From assembly GCF_003015145.1 (NCBI RefSeq), contig NZ_CP027845.1:1314501-1378500 (forward strand): 64,000 nt of DNA. Direction: 5' to 3'. Under the pieces are notes generated by a model. It saw only the letters and a list, made by a program, of their open reading frames with translations. It made no database searches and was not told the DNA's origin. Made by a program: the position numbers and the translations under genes. The stretch is from Candidatus Phycorickettsia trachydisci. Lineage in GTDB: Bacteria > Pseudomonadota > Alphaproteobacteria > Rickettsiales > Rickettsiaceae. Below are positions 28,014 through 38,724 of the stretch, in pieces (position 1 is the first letter of the stretch; the number at the start of each line of letters is the position of its first letter).

Positions 28014-28634
28014 ATGAATAATTCACAAGAAAAATTACGCGACTCTTTCTTGCAGGAGCTTCAAAATTTATCTATTTCCTGCGGCTGGAGCGATGGACTT
28101 CCAGAGCTTGCATGCAGCAAAATGCAATTACATCCTAAATACTATTATATATGGTTTAGTCGCGGTAGCCAAGAGATTTTATCATTTCTGGAAGAAAAAT
28201 ATGATCAAGAAATGTTAAATAAGCTCGAAAGCATGACTGAGATAAGGGGAATTACGAACAAAATTTGCGCAGCTCTTACAGCAAGAATTTGTGAAACTTC
28301 TTGTTCTAAAGCCTTAGCAGAAGCAAATTTTAAGTATTATCGCAAGCCTTCTAATATTGCCTTTGCATCAAAAATCACTTGGCGCAGTGTAGATAAAATA
28401 TGGAGATATGCGGGTGATAATTCTACTGATTTTAACTATTACTCTAAAAGAGGACTATTGCACTCGGTGTATCTGGCAAGCCAGAGACGCTATCACTTTG
28501 ACAACTCTGAAAATCATGCAAGTACCAGAGAATTTATCTCTTTATCCCTAAATCAAATAGTCCAAACTGCCAAGACAACGAAAAAAATATATAATTTTTT
28601 ACATAAGTTACCTGTTATTCGAATGTTTGTATGA
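28014..28634 (+). CDS. COQ9-family protein divergent from rpsU
   Basis: 206 residues. The C-terminal part contains the COQ9 domain signature (DKIWRYAGDNSTDFNYYSKRGLLHSVY, about residues 127-153), and the gene is divergent from rpsU, the context after which the bacterial family was named. In mitochondria COQ9 is a lipid-binding partner of the hydroxylase COQ7 in ubiquinone synthesis; the bacterial role is assumed to be similar. The N-terminal third is a TetR-like helical region. It overlaps ileS by four bases. Confidence 0.87.
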   Translation: MNNSQEKLRDSFLQELQNLSISCGWSDGLPELACSKMQLHPKYYYIWFSRGSQEILSFLEEKYDQEMLNKLESMTEIRGITNKICAALTARICETSCSKALAEANFKYYRKPSNIAFASKITWRSVDKIWRYAGDNSTDFNYYSKRGLLHSVYLASQRRYHFDNSENHASTREFISLSLNQIVQTAKTTKKIYNFLHKLPVIRMFV

Positions 28635-31600
28635 ATTATCCAAAAGTATCCTCAAGCCCAGATTTTGCGAAACTTGAAAAAAAGATTTTAGAATATTGGA
28701 AAAAAAATCAAACTTTTAAGAAATCAGTTGATAAGAATCCAGCTGAAAAAAATGGACAAAGTAACGAATTTAGATTCTATGACGGTCCTCCTTTTGCAAA
28801 CGGTTTGCCTCATTATGGTCATCTTTTAACAGGTTTTATTAAAGATGTATTTGCTAGATATCAGACATCTAAAGGTAAGAAAGTAGAGCGTCGCTTTGGC
28901 TGGGACTGCCACGGTTTGCCAGCTGAAATGCCTGTAGAAAAGGAACTGGGTTTATCTGGTCAAAAGTCAATTGCAAACTACGGGATAGACAAATTTAACG
29001 CTCATTGCAAGCGTGAAGTACAAAAATATACAGACCTTTGGGAAGATTACGTAACAAGACAAGCTAGATGGGTTGATTTTAAAAACTCATACAAAACCAT
29101 GGATAAGGATTACATGGAATCTGTTATGTGGGCTTTCTCAGAGCTTTATAAGAAAGGATACGTATACCAGGCAATGCGGGTTATGCCTTACTCATGGGCT
29201 TGTCAAACTCCTTTATCACATTTTGAAACAAGGCTTGATAATAGCTATCGCCAGCGTGCTGATAATGCTGTTACTGTTAGCTTTATCTTAAAAAATAAAC
29301 CAGATTTTATTAATGTTACTGCTAAAAGTTATAGAATACTTGCTTGGACGACAACTCCATGGACTTTACCTAGCAATTTAGCCTTAGCGGTAAATCCTGA
29401 GCTTGAATATTGTGCTAGTTTGCAGGGAGATGCGTGTTATATTTTTGCTTCCTTTGCTAAAGAAAGTCTAAAAATTTCAGAAGTTGCTCAAACCTTTAAA
29501 GGCAAAGTCTTAGAAAACTTAGAATATAAGCCTATATTTGATTATTTTTCGGATCATGGAAGTTCATTTAGAGTTTTAGGAGCTGAATTTGTAACCGAAG
29601 GAAGTGGTACTGGCATTGTACATATTGCTCCAGGTTTTGGTGAAGATGACCATGAGTTATGTCAAAAGCATAATATAGAGTTAGTATGTCCTGTTGATAG
29701 TGAGGGTAAATTTACTAGCCAAGTGCCAGATCTTGAAGGGTTAAATGTATTTGATGCGAATGATAAAATTATCATCAAACTTAAAAAGCAAGGTAATTGG
29801 ATAAAAACAGAGCAGTATTTACATAACTATCCTCATTGTTGGAGGACTGACACTCCATTGATCTATAAAGCAATGCCATCTTGGTATGTGAAGGTGACGG
29901 CTTTTAAAGATAGAATGGTTGAGCTAAATCAACAGATTAACTGGATACCTTCGCATATTAAAGATGGCATTTTCCATAACTGGCTACAAGGAGCAAAAGA
30001 TTGGGCTATAAGTCGTAATAGATTTTGGGGCACACCTATTCCAATATGGCAATCTGATGATCCAAAGTACCCGAGGATAGATGTCTATGGTTCTATCGCT
30101 GAATTAGAAAGAGACTTTAAAACTAAAATTACAGACCTTCATAGGCCTTATGTAGATCACCTTATGCGTCCTAATCCAGATGATCCGACAGGCAAATCAA
30201 TGATGCGTAGAATTCCTGATATCTTTGATTGCTGGTTTGAGAGTGGTTCTATGCCTTATGCGCAAATCCATTATCCTTTTGAGAACCGGGAGCAATTTGA
30301 AAAAAGATTTCCTGCAGATTTTATTGTTGAATATGTAGCACAAACGCGAGGTTGGTTTTACACCTTAATGGTTTTATCTACAGCGCTTTTTGATAAGCCT
30401 CCCTTTTTGAATTGTATCTGCCATGGCGTTATTTTAGATAGCAGCGGTCAAAAGCTTTCTAAACGCCTAAATAATTATAAAGATCCTATGGAGCTTTTTG
30501 CTGAGTATGGATCAGATGCAATGAGGCTTACAATGCTTTGCTCCTCAGTTATGCAAGGTCAAGAGTTTTTAATTGATAAAGAAGGCAAAATCATATACGA
30601 AACTTTGCGGCTTTATATTAAGCCGATATGGAATGCGTACCATTTTTTCACTATGTACGCAAACATTGATCAAATAAATGCTGAAATAGATTATTCATCT
30701 CAAAATGTCTTAGATAGATATATTTTATCTAAGCTTTCTTTGGCAATAGGTCAGATTGAATCGGCGTTAGATAATTTTGATACTCAAACAGCAGCACAAA
30801 GTTTATTTGACTTTTTTGAGGTGCTCAATAACTGGTATATAAGGCGTAGTAGGCCAAGGTTTTGGAAATCAGAAAAAGATGAGGATAAAATTACGGCATA
30901 TAATACCTTATTTACTTGCATAGATCATATAATAAGAGCAAGTAGTTCGCTTATACCACTGCTTTCTGAAGAGATATATTTGGGGCTTCATAAGGAAGCA
31001 GAGAGCATTCATTTAGAATCGTTCCCAAGTAACTTAGATATTAAAGTCGATCCTGAGTTAGTTGAAAGCATGGACGCGGTATTAGATATTTGCAATTGCG
31101 CGCTATTTATAAGAAATTCTCAAAATGTTCGTATTAGGCAGCCTTTGGGCGTTTTAAGTATAATATCCGATCAAAGCCATAACTTAGAGCAATTTGAGGA
31201 TATTATTAAGGCTGAGGTTAATGTTAAAAACATTGCATTTGAAAGCGACGTAGATCAATTTGCCTCTCTAAAACTGAGTCTGAATTTACCTATAATAGCC
31301 AAACGTATTCCAGCTAAAATAAAAGATATAATAGCTGCAAGTAGGTCGGGTAACTGGAAGCAAGAAGGGCAGCAAATTAGGATTGCGGATGTGGTTTTAG
31401 AACAAAATGAGTTTGATTTAAAACTTGAACCGAAAGATGGGGATAAGGGCATTAAAGTGCTAAGTAATATAAATGGCATTATAAAACTTGATTTAACAAT
31501 AACGCATGAGCTTTATTTAGAGGGGCTAGCAAGAGACTTGATAAGATTCATACAGCAGGCAAGAAAAGATGCTGAGTGCGAGATTAGTCAACATATAGAT

Positions 31601-31765
31601 ATTGCAATTGATACGGACAATCAAGATTTACTTGAGGCAGTTAACTTGCATAAAGGCTTTATAGAGGAGCAAACTTTGTCAAAACTACGAGAGGAGACTA
31701 ATGCGCAAAATTATGAAATAGCCGTCAAAGAACTTGATTGCAAAATTATTCTCTTTAAGAAATGA
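28631..31765 (+). CDS. ileS: Isoleucyl-tRNA synthetase, eukaryote-like type
   Basis: 1044 residues. Class I signatures: PHYGH (residues 60-64, HIGH box) and KLSKR (608-612, KMSKS box). The editing domain lies between them, with WTTTPWTLPSN at about 237-247. The KLSKR form, the length and the extended C-terminal domain mark the eukaryote-like IleRS2 clade that Rickettsiales carry, typically less sensitive to mupirocin. It overlaps the COQ9-family gene by four bases. Confidence 0.96.
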   Translation: MNYPKVSSSPDFAKLEKKILEYWKKNQTFKKSVDKNPAEKNGQSNEFRFYDGPPFANGLPHYGHLLTGFIKDVFARYQTSKGKKVERRFGWDCHGLPAEMPVEKELGLSGQKSIANYGIDKFNAHCKREVQKYTDLWEDYVTRQARWVDFKNSYKTMDKDYMESVMWAFSELYKKGYVYQAMRVMPYSWACQTPLSHFETRLDNSYRQRADNAVTVSFILKNKPDFINVTAKSYRILAWTTTPWTLPSNLALAVNPELEYCASLQGDACYIFASFAKESLKISEVAQTFKGKVLENLEYKPIFDYFSDHGSSFRVLGAEFVTEGSGTGIVHIAPGFGEDDHELCQKHNIELVCPVDSEGKFTSQVPDLEGLNVFDANDKIIIKLKKQGNWIKTEQYLHNYPHCWRTDTPLIYKAMPSWYVKVTAFKDRMVELNQQINWIPSHIKDGIFHNWLQGAKDWAISRNRFWGTPIPIWQSDDPKYPRIDVYGSIAELERDFKTKITDLHRPYVDHLMRPNPDDPTGKSMMRRIPDIFDCWFESGSMPYAQIHYPFENREQFEKRFPADFIVEYVAQTRGWFYTLMVLSTALFDKPPFLNCICHGVILDSSGQKLSKRLNNYKDPMELFAEYGSDAMRLTMLCSSVMQGQEFLIDKEGKIIYETLRLYIKPIWNAYHFFTMYANIDQINAEIDYSSQNVLDRYILSKLSLAIGQIESALDNFDTQTAAQSLFDFFEVLNNWYIRRSRPRFWKSEKDEDKITAYNTLFTCIDHIIRASSSLIPLLSEEIYLGLHKEAESIHLESFPSNLDIKVDPELVESMDAVLDICNCALFIRNSQNVRIRQPLGVLSIISDQSHNLEQFEDIIKAEVNVKNIAFESDVDQFASLKLSLNLPIIAKRIPAKIKDIIAASRSGNWKQEGQQIRIADVVLEQNEFDLKLEPKDGDKGIKVLSNINGIIKLDLTITHELYLEGLARDLIRFIQQARKDAECEISQHIDIAIDTDNQDLLEAVNLHKGFIEEQTLSKLREETNAQNYEIAVKELDCKIILFKK

Positions 31766-31822
31766 CGGCAAGACATAGTATACCTATGTGGCATATGCGC
31801 GGATTTCAAAAGTTTTACTTCA

Positions 31823-32080
31823 TCACGGTCGATCTTGAAAAATTTTGCACAGTCCCCATAGCAAAGGTATAGAAATAAATCCAGATACTATAATTGCTTG
31901 GGCTAAATTGTGTGTTACTCTATAAGTTAGCCATAATATAATTAAACTATAGCTTGGAAAAATACTTCCTAAAATCAGAGCCGTATTTTTGATTCCCATT
32001 TTTAGGTCATCATTTCGAGCTTTAATAACTTGTTTAATATTGTTTGTCATAACTATAACCACATTTAGAGGGTTAACCAA
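31823..32080 (-). pseudogene. ubiA: Remnant of ubiA (4-hydroxybenzoate polyprenyltransferase)
   Basis: 85 residues without a good start codon. The stretch IKARNDDLKMGIKNTALILG matches the second conserved motif of UbiA, whose usual form is like AxQDxxDDxxxGIKSTAL, and is followed by two hydrophobic segments as in UbiA. The N-terminal half with the first acidic motif is absent, and no in-frame extension is found upstream. A complete ubiA may lie elsewhere. It is not a piece of eboC, whose corresponding region differs. Confidence 0.6.
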
Positions 32081-32085
32081 TAAAC

Positions 32086-32122
32086 ATAACAGTTGTATTA
32101 TGATAAAAAATGCAACTGTTAT
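32086..32122. repeat. Perfect 10-bp inverted repeat
   Basis: ATAACAGTTG and CAACTGTTAT flank a 17-base spacer, next to the ubiA remnant. It lacks a strong T tract, so a terminator is doubtful; it may be a relic of an insertion end. Confidence 0.4.
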
Positions 32123-32302
32123 ATATGATCTTACAAAAATTAAAATTAAAAATCTATTAAAAAAATACTTTTTTTGTATTGATTATATTTGGCAGCCGTT
32201 AGTAAATTTTAAGTTGAGTGACATAATTATTTAATCAATCTAAGGTTAGTAATAAATTATCCTTAGAGTTGATTAATTAAGATTTATTGCTACTGATATA
32301 TT

Positions 32303-33169
32303 TTAATCCATCGTATCTGAAGTACCCAAATCAGATCCAGAGCAGTCTAAGTTTTCTTCTAGTATAATATGTTCGGGTGATTTTATATCTTCTATTTCAT
32401 CTACCTTTGATTTTGGGGTGAATTTTTTATTTTCAAACTTTGCTTCTGCGATAGCCTGGGCAGTTAATTTATCTATTCCTTGAAGAGATAATTCTTTGAT
32501 TAGTGCATTCTTCCTTAACTGGTGGGAAGGATTTATTGAACTGTTGGGTATATCATCTATAAGGTCTTTGCGATATCTTGTTTTATTGTTAGGTAGTGCT
32601 GATTTTTTAGATTCTAAGAAACTTTCTGAAGAATTTTTAGGACTTACATTTTGATGCATGTAATTTTGTGACTCAAATATTGCACTTTCTAAAGCCTCAT
32701 GCAAGAATATTCCTAGCATGTTGGCATTTTCGAGTATTATATCTGTATTAATCCCTAGGTCATTAGCTACAGCGAATAATTCCTGTAATTTTGGTTCATA
32801 ACATGGAGTGCTTCTTGTATCTTGTAGATGGTGATTGATAATTTCAATGAATTCGCATTCTGTATGCTGTTCGAGCAATTCTACGATATCTATCTCTAGT
32901 TGATTAGCTGCGTCTAATGCTTCTTCAAAGGAAGTACAATGAGTATACGTAGAGGGGAATAGGATTCCTGGCTCTGTGTCAGTATTACTCAAAAATTCTG
33001 TTGAGACGAAGCTGTTAGATCCTTCAAATTTTGTGCTGCTATATGAATTACTTTGCCGCATTAAAGATTGCGGAACAATAAAACCGTCTTCTAAAATTTC
33101 ATTAATTTCAGAGAAATCAAAGACGGTTTTGTTAGTCTTTGCTAGTGATTTATTATCTACATTATCCAT
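32303..33169 (-). CDS. Lineage-specific hypothetical protein with an internal duplication
   Basis: 288 residues, hydrophilic, without signal peptide or membrane segments. No family is recognised. Two helical stretches of about 35 residues resemble each other: one around FEEALDAANQLEIDIVELL (residues about 82-115) and one around LQELFAVANDLGINTDIIL (about 129-165). The first 80 residues and the last 120 are Ser/Asn/Asp-rich and probably disordered. A nearby AUG start is unambiguous. It may be a host-directed protein, but nothing in the sequence proves this. Confidence 0.6.
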   Translation of the reverse strand: MDNVDNKSLAKTNKTVFDFSEINEILEDGFIVPQSLMRQSNSYSSTKFEGSNSFVSTEFLSNTDTEPGILFPSTYTHCTSFEEALDAANQLEIDIVELLEQHTECEFIEIINHHLQDTRSTPCYEPKLQELFAVANDLGINTDIILENANMLGIFLHEALESAIFESQNYMHQNVSPKNSSESFLESKKSALPNNKTRYRKDLIDDIPNSSINPSHQLRKNALIKELSLQGIDKLTAQAIAEAKFENKKFTPKSKVDEIEDIKSPEHIILEENLDCSGSDLGTSDTMD

Positions 33170-33394
33170 AAAAATTTTTTTGAGCTTGATTATATTCTAA
33201 TTCTAGCTATATCAAATAATTTTTAATTTTTAAACCAATATTAATTAAAAAATGTCTTTTTTTGATGCGAAAATCCCACAAATGCTTTAATAAGCTGTTC
33301 AAGTCAAGATTCTTCGATTCTAAACGAAGATCTCGCATACATTAAAAGAAGTAATAATTAATTTGGATTTGTATTTGAGGTTGGGATTGTTATT

Positions 33395-33425
33395 AAAAAA
33401 TTGTGGGCCCCTAAACATAGGGGCC
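33395..33425 (-). terminator. Intrinsic terminator of the rplM-rpsI operon
   Basis: Read on the minus strand, GGCCCCTA, a four-base loop and TAGGGGCC are followed after five bases by a run of six T. The GC-rich stem stands out in this AT-rich DNA and lies 24 bases after the rpsI stop codon. Confidence 0.85.
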
Positions 33426-33448
33426 TTAGAAAATTGTTGAGATAAATA

Positions 33449-33871
33449 TTATCTCTTAGAGAATTGTGTACTCTTACGAGCTTTACGTTTACCGTATTTT
33501 TTACGCTCTACAATACGAGAGTCACGAGTAAGAAGACCATTTTGTCTTAGAGATTTTCTTTTAGATGGATGAAGTGCATCAATTGCTTTACTTAATGCAT
33601 GACGAATAGCACCAACCTGTCCACTTAATCCCCCACCTTGTACTGTGCAGTTAAAATCAAGCTGTCCTTGCATTTCTGCTACTTCTAAAGGCTTTAAAAT
33701 ATCAAGCTTATAGCTTTCTCTGGTAAAATATTCTTGCATGAATTTGCCATTTACCTTAAATGAGCCAGATCCCTTACGAAGCCATAGACGGGCTATAGAA
33801 GTTTTGCGCTTTCCTGTACCGTAAGATGAGTCTGCAATTTTAGTTGTTTCTGTTTGAGGTATAGCTTCCAT
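33449..33871 (-). CDS. rpsI: 30S ribosomal protein S9
   Basis: 140 residues. Recognised by GTGKRKTSIARLWL near the N-terminus, the GGGLSGQVGAIRHALSKAI block, and the C-terminal KYGKRKARKSTQFSKR, whose final Lys/Arg tail reaches the P-site tRNA. It follows rplM by three bases and ends in a strong terminator, forming the conserved rplM-rpsI operon. Confidence 0.97.
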   Translation of the reverse strand: MEAIPQTETTKIADSSYGTGKRKTSIARLWLRKGSGSFKVNGKFMQEYFTRESYKLDILKPLEVAEMQGQLDFNCTVQGGGLSGQVGAIRHALSKAIDALHPSKRKSLRQNGLLTRDSRIVERKKYGKRKARKSTQFSKR

Positions 33872-33874
33872 ATT

Positions 33875-34345
33875 TTATCTTTTATTTTTAGGGTTTTTGC
33901 TACCAAAATCATATACTTCTGGCTTTTGAGCGCTGTGTGGATGTTCAGATCCTGCGTATATATGTAGATTACTCATTTGTCTATTGCGCAAAGTGTTTTT
34001 GCTAATCATACGTTTTACAGCCAGCTCTAAAACTCTTTCAGGATACTTGCCTTCTAACAATTTACCTGCAGTTGTTTCTTTAATACCTCCTGGATGACCG
34101 GTATGCCAGTAATAAATCTTACCATCTTTTCTTGCAGCTTTATTACCCGTTAATTTGATATCTTTTGCATTAATAACAACAACATTGTCGCCGCAATCCA
34201 TATGAGGAGTGAAAGTAGGTTTATGCTTTCCTCTTAGAATTTTTGCTATTTCAGATGCAAGTCTACCTAAAACCAGGTCTTTTGCATCAATTAGAAGCCA
34301 TGGCTTGCTTATATCGCCAGCTTTTATAGAGTAAGTTTTATTCAT
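33875..34345 (-). CDS. rplM: 50S ribosomal protein L13
   Basis: 156 residues from the AUG at 34345; a UUG two codons upstream also keeps the frame but is less likely. Recognised by [21 protein letters not shown], the GDNVVVINA segment and the [25 protein letters not shown] end. First gene of the rplM-rpsI operon. Confidence 0.97.
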   Translation of the reverse strand: MNKTYSIKAGDISKPWLLIDAKDLVLGRLASEIAKILRGKHKPTFTPHMDCGDNVVVINAKDIKLTGNKAARKDGKIYYWHTGHPGGIKETTAGKLLEGKYPERVLELAVKRMISKNTLRNRQMSNLHIYAGSEHPHSAQKPEVYDFGSKNPKNKR

Positions 34346-34468
34346 TATCAAAATCTATCATTATTCTAAAGAGTAATAGTAACAAACATAGCAAGTTTTG
34401 TCAACGATTTAGATGATAAGATAAACTTGCTTGTTAGGCTTTTATGTAATTTTCAAATTGCACAACTT

Positions 34469-35344
34469 TTAAGCTGCATCAAATTGATTAAAAATTTCCC
34501 CCATAATTTTATCATTAGTGTCAGACCAATACACTAAAGGTTCACGATTTTCTGAAGTATTACTTTCATATATTTTGTTCCAATGGTCTTCAAAGTGAGG
34601 TAATTTAACAATTTCTTCGCTGCCATAGTGAATATTAAATGCTAAAATCGCATCTTGTAACTTTTGATCTGTGTCGCATACATATCCTAGAGTAGATAAT
34701 TTTGACTGAATGTCCGCTTTTAAGGTTGATTCAACTTCATCTTTGGATTGACTTGCGAGAATTTGTTGCCAAGAAATAATGTCCACATTACTACGTTTAT
34801 CTATAAATGCCCAAGCTCCAAAGTCCATTTCCGTTCCAAACCCTTCAGCTGAATGTGATGCGCGAGCAAATTTAGCCCATGGGAAGAAGGGACTAGGGTC
34901 AATTTTTCTGCCGGGTGCCCAATCTGAATGTCCTACAACTAATAAGGGATTAAATTTATATTTATCATGCAAGATGTTTAATAAGTAAGCATTAGACCTC
35001 ATTTGTTCCTCTGGAAAAAGCTCATTGCCTGTATTTACGTTCTCAATGCCAATAGAGTGAAGATTAAGTGATGCTATACGACCTTTTGGGTTAAATTTAC
35101 TGCCTTTAGTAAACTCTCCAACTCCTGCGTGCCATGCAGCTACTGTATCAGGTACTAAATTATAAACATTTCCGGTTTTATCTATAACGTAGTGAGCAGA
35201 TACCTTATCTGGCGTTAAAAAGATATCCAAAGTTCCTCGAAAATCTGCAACTGTATGGTGTTGTACTATACACTCTATTTTGTGAGTATAATTAGGGCTT
35301 TGATATTCTGTACTAATTGGTAAAGATTCATAGGCTTTTTTCAT
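34469..35344 (-). CDS. N-acetylmuramoyl-L-alanine amidase (amidase_2 type)
   Basis: 291 residues. The zinc amidase domain covers about residues 20-175, with ligands in IVQHHTVAD (N-terminal His), GIENVNTG and VVGHSDWAPGRKIDPS (late His and Asp). A C-terminal part of about 110 residues looks like a peptidoglycan-binding helical domain (STLGYVCDTDQKLQDAILAFN). The order is that of AmiD/AmpD-type enzymes cleaving the bond between MurNAc and L-Ala. There is no obvious signal peptide, so it may recycle murein in the cytoplasm or be exported by another route. Together with ldcA it shows that murein turnover is retained. Confidence 0.88.
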   Translation of the reverse strand: MKKAYESLPISTEYQSPNYTHKIECIVQHHTVADFRGTLDIFLTPDKVSAHYVIDKTGNVYNLVPDTVAAWHAGVGEFTKGSKFNPKGRIASLNLHSIGIENVNTGNELFPEEQMRSNAYLLNILHDKYKFNPLLVVGHSDWAPGRKIDPSPFFPWAKFARASHSAEGFGTEMDFGAWAFIDKRSNVDIISWQQILASQSKDEVESTLKADIQSKLSTLGYVCDTDQKLQDAILAFNIHYGSEEIVKLPHFEDHWNKIYESNTSENREPLVYWSDTNDKIMGEIFNQFDAA

Positions 35345-35418
35345 AATAATTTCATAGTCAAAAATTACAATATTGTTAGAATATAATAGTTTTCAAATAT
35401 GAACAATTGGTTTTATCC

Positions 35419-36249
35419 TTAAGGTTTTTTAAGTACGCTGATGAAGCGCAAATCTTCAAGTTTTGTATTTGGCTTGACTAATACCTTGTTACTCATGTGT
35501 GCAATGCGACCAATCGGAATATCTGCTATTAAGTTTGCTGAATCAAGTGAAGTAAATAGTAGCTCATCTGTGTTAACTTTATCAGGACGTGCGATATATG
35601 AAATATAGGGTTGATCTGGGTCGCCTTTCAGTATTCCCTTTTGTCCAGAAGATGAGCGTACCGGAATACGAAGTTTTGAGTTTGTAATTAATAATACTTT
35701 AGAATAGTAATCTCCAACTTGAATTATCTTACCTATAAATCCTTGGTCGCATACTACTGTATCACCTAATGAAACAGAGTGTTTTTTCCCGCAATTAATA
35801 AGGCCGTATTGTCCTTCAGGGTTAGTAGTAATTGAAATTAACTGAGCAGTGATGCTCTGAGCTTTATATCCAGAAATAAAATTCAGTAGTTTACGAAGCT
35901 CTTGGTTTTGATCTTGGATTACTGAAAGATCATTTATCTCTTGAGTTAATTGCAAGACTTTTTGAGAGAGTTTTTGATTTTCTAACTTTAAAGTTTTAAC
36001 ATCTCCAAAATACCCAATAATATTGCTCCAGAAATTACCAAAATAGTCAAATGAGCTATTTACAGCTTTATGCAAAGTTCCTGAAATATCTATTGATAAA
36101 CTTCTGCTTGAAGCATTTTTGCTAAGTAGATAGTTTACTAATAGAGCGACTAAAATAAGTACTATTAGAAACTTTTTACATACTAATAAAACTTTGCGAT
36201 AAAAATTGACGTTTGAGCTTCTTTTTGTTCTATTTTCGAATAAGATCAT
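35419..36249 (-). CDS. mreC: Rod shape-determining protein MreC
   Basis: 276 residues: a single N-terminal membrane anchor (about 20-45), a coiled coil (about 85-115, KLENQKLSQKVLQLTQEINDL) and the periplasmic beta domain with the VVCDQGFIGKIIQVGD stretch. MreC links cytoplasmic MreB to the wall-synthesis enzymes of the elongasome. It follows mreB by five bases. Confidence 0.93.
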   Translation of the reverse strand: MILFENRTKRSSNVNFYRKVLLVCKKFLIVLILVALLVNYLLSKNASSRSLSIDISGTLHKAVNSSFDYFGNFWSNIIGYFGDVKTLKLENQKLSQKVLQLTQEINDLSVIQDQNQELRKLLNFISGYKAQSITAQLISITTNPEGQYGLINCGKKHSVSLGDTVVCDQGFIGKIIQVGDYYSKVLLITNSKLRIPVRSSSGQKGILKGDPDQPYISYIARPDKVNTDELLFTSLDSANLIADIPIGRIAHMSNKVLVKPNTKLEDLRFISVLKKP

Positions 36250-36254
36250 ATAAA

Positions 36255-37301
<1,047 letters not shown>

Positions 37302-37400
37302 TTATTAATATTTTGTAGCAAAAGTTGTTATAATCAATTAAAATCAAATCATATTTTAAGACTATACTAAAAACTAAACAAAGAGGCTATCTGTATTTTT

Positions 37401-38723
37401 ATGACTACAATTTTTGCACAATGTTCGGGACTTGTTAAAGCTGGTGTGGCTGTGTATCGCATATCGGGACCAAGGGCTCTTTATGCTGCACAATGTTTGA
37501 CCAAAAAGGCATTTTTTGAGCCTCGAAAAGCTTATTTGCTTGATGTGTTTGACCCAGTGTCAGATGAATTAATTGATAAAGGCTTAGTGTTATATTTTAA
37601 GGCTCCATCAAGTTTTACAGGGGAGGATATTATTGAGTTTCATTTACATGGAAGTCTAGCAATTTCTAAGCTTATGTACAAATCTTTAGCTATAATTCAA
37701 GGAGTAAGGATTGCTAATCCTGGAGAGTTTAGCAAGCGTGCATATATCAATGGTAAATTTGATTTGATCCAGGCTGAAGGATTAGTGGATTTGATTAATG
37801 CTGAAACCCAGATGCAACATAAACAGGCTATGCAACAATCATCTGGATTGCTTAGCGGTTTATACGAGTCTTGGCGCAAGTCTTTGTTAAAAGTTATGTC
37901 TTATTTAGAGGCGTATATAGATTTTCCCGAAGAAGGTATTTCATCTAAAGTTTTAGGAGAGATTGAAAGGAACATCCAAACTTTAAAGCAGCAGATGAAA
38001 AATCACCTGGATGACCACAATAGGGGAGAGGTAATTAGAGAGGGTATTAACCTAAGTATATTTGGTCCCCCAAACGTTGGTAAGTCAAGCTTAATCAACT
38101 ATATTGCAAATAAAAATGTAGCTATTGTTTCTCCTATGCCCGGGACTACGAGAGACAGCATAGAGACTTTTATAGACATACAAGGCTATCCTGTATGTGT
38201 AATGGATACTGCGGGAATTAGAAATAATACTTATGATGTAATAGAACTTGAAGGTATTAAGCGTGCTGTAACTAAAACTCAAGCGGCGCATATTAAGCTT
38301 TTAGTTGTGGATGTTGAAATAGATGTGAATAATCTGGATAAAGGCATTAAAGATTTGATAGACGACAAAACAATCCTGGTTATAAATAAGGTAGATTTAA
38401 ATCCTAATATTCCAATAATTTCTGATGCTATATACATATCTTTAAAGCAAAAAATAAATCTGGAAGAACTTATGGAAAAGATCTTAGATAAGATTAAAAA
38501 AATATCACCAAGTTTACAAAATCCCTATATCACTAGGGAGCGTCATAGGCAAAACGTTGAGGTGGCTCTAAGTTTATTAAACAACTTTTCTTTAGAAAAA
38601 GACTTGGTGCTTGCTGCTGAAGATATTAGACTTTCAGCTCGTCGTTTAAGCCTTATTACAGGCAAAATTACAGCAGATGAGATTTTAGGAGAAATATTTT
38701 CATCATTTTGTATAGGTAAATAA
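37401..38723 (+). CDS. mnmE: tRNA modification GTPase MnmE
   Basis: 440 residues. N-terminal tetrahydrofolate-binding domain (with GPRALYAAQ and SSFTGEDIIEFHLHGS), a helical domain, an inserted Ras-like G domain with G1 GPPNVGKSS (about residue 221), G3 DTAGI and G4 NKVD, and the C-terminal CIGK with the essential Cys. With MnmG it forms 5-carboxymethylaminomethyluridine at the wobble position. tlyA begins one base after its stop codon. Confidence 0.96.
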   Translation: MTTIFAQCSGLVKAGVAVYRISGPRALYAAQCLTKKAFFEPRKAYLLDVFDPVSDELIDKGLVLYFKAPSSFTGEDIIEFHLHGSLAISKLMYKSLAIIQGVRIANPGEFSKRAYINGKFDLIQAEGLVDLINAETQMQHKQAMQQSSGLLSGLYESWRKSLLKVMSYLEAYIDFPEEGISSKVLGEIERNIQTLKQQMKNHLDDHNRGEVIREGINLSIFGPPNVGKSSLINYIANKNVAIVSPMPGTTRDSIETFIDIQGYPVCVMDTAGIRNNTYDVIELEGIKRAVTKTQAAHIKLLVVDVEIDVNNLDKGIKDLIDDKTILVINKVDLNPNIPIISDAIYISLKQKINLEELMEKILDKIKKISPSLQNPYITRERHRQNVEVALSLLNNFSLEKDLVLAAEDIRLSARRLSLITGKITADEILGEIFSSFCIGK

Positions 38724-38724
38724 T

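Noticed and set aside
33307..33332. Imperfect hairpin between rpsI and the unknown protein
   Set aside because: Stem interrupted and without T tract; not distinguishable from chance.
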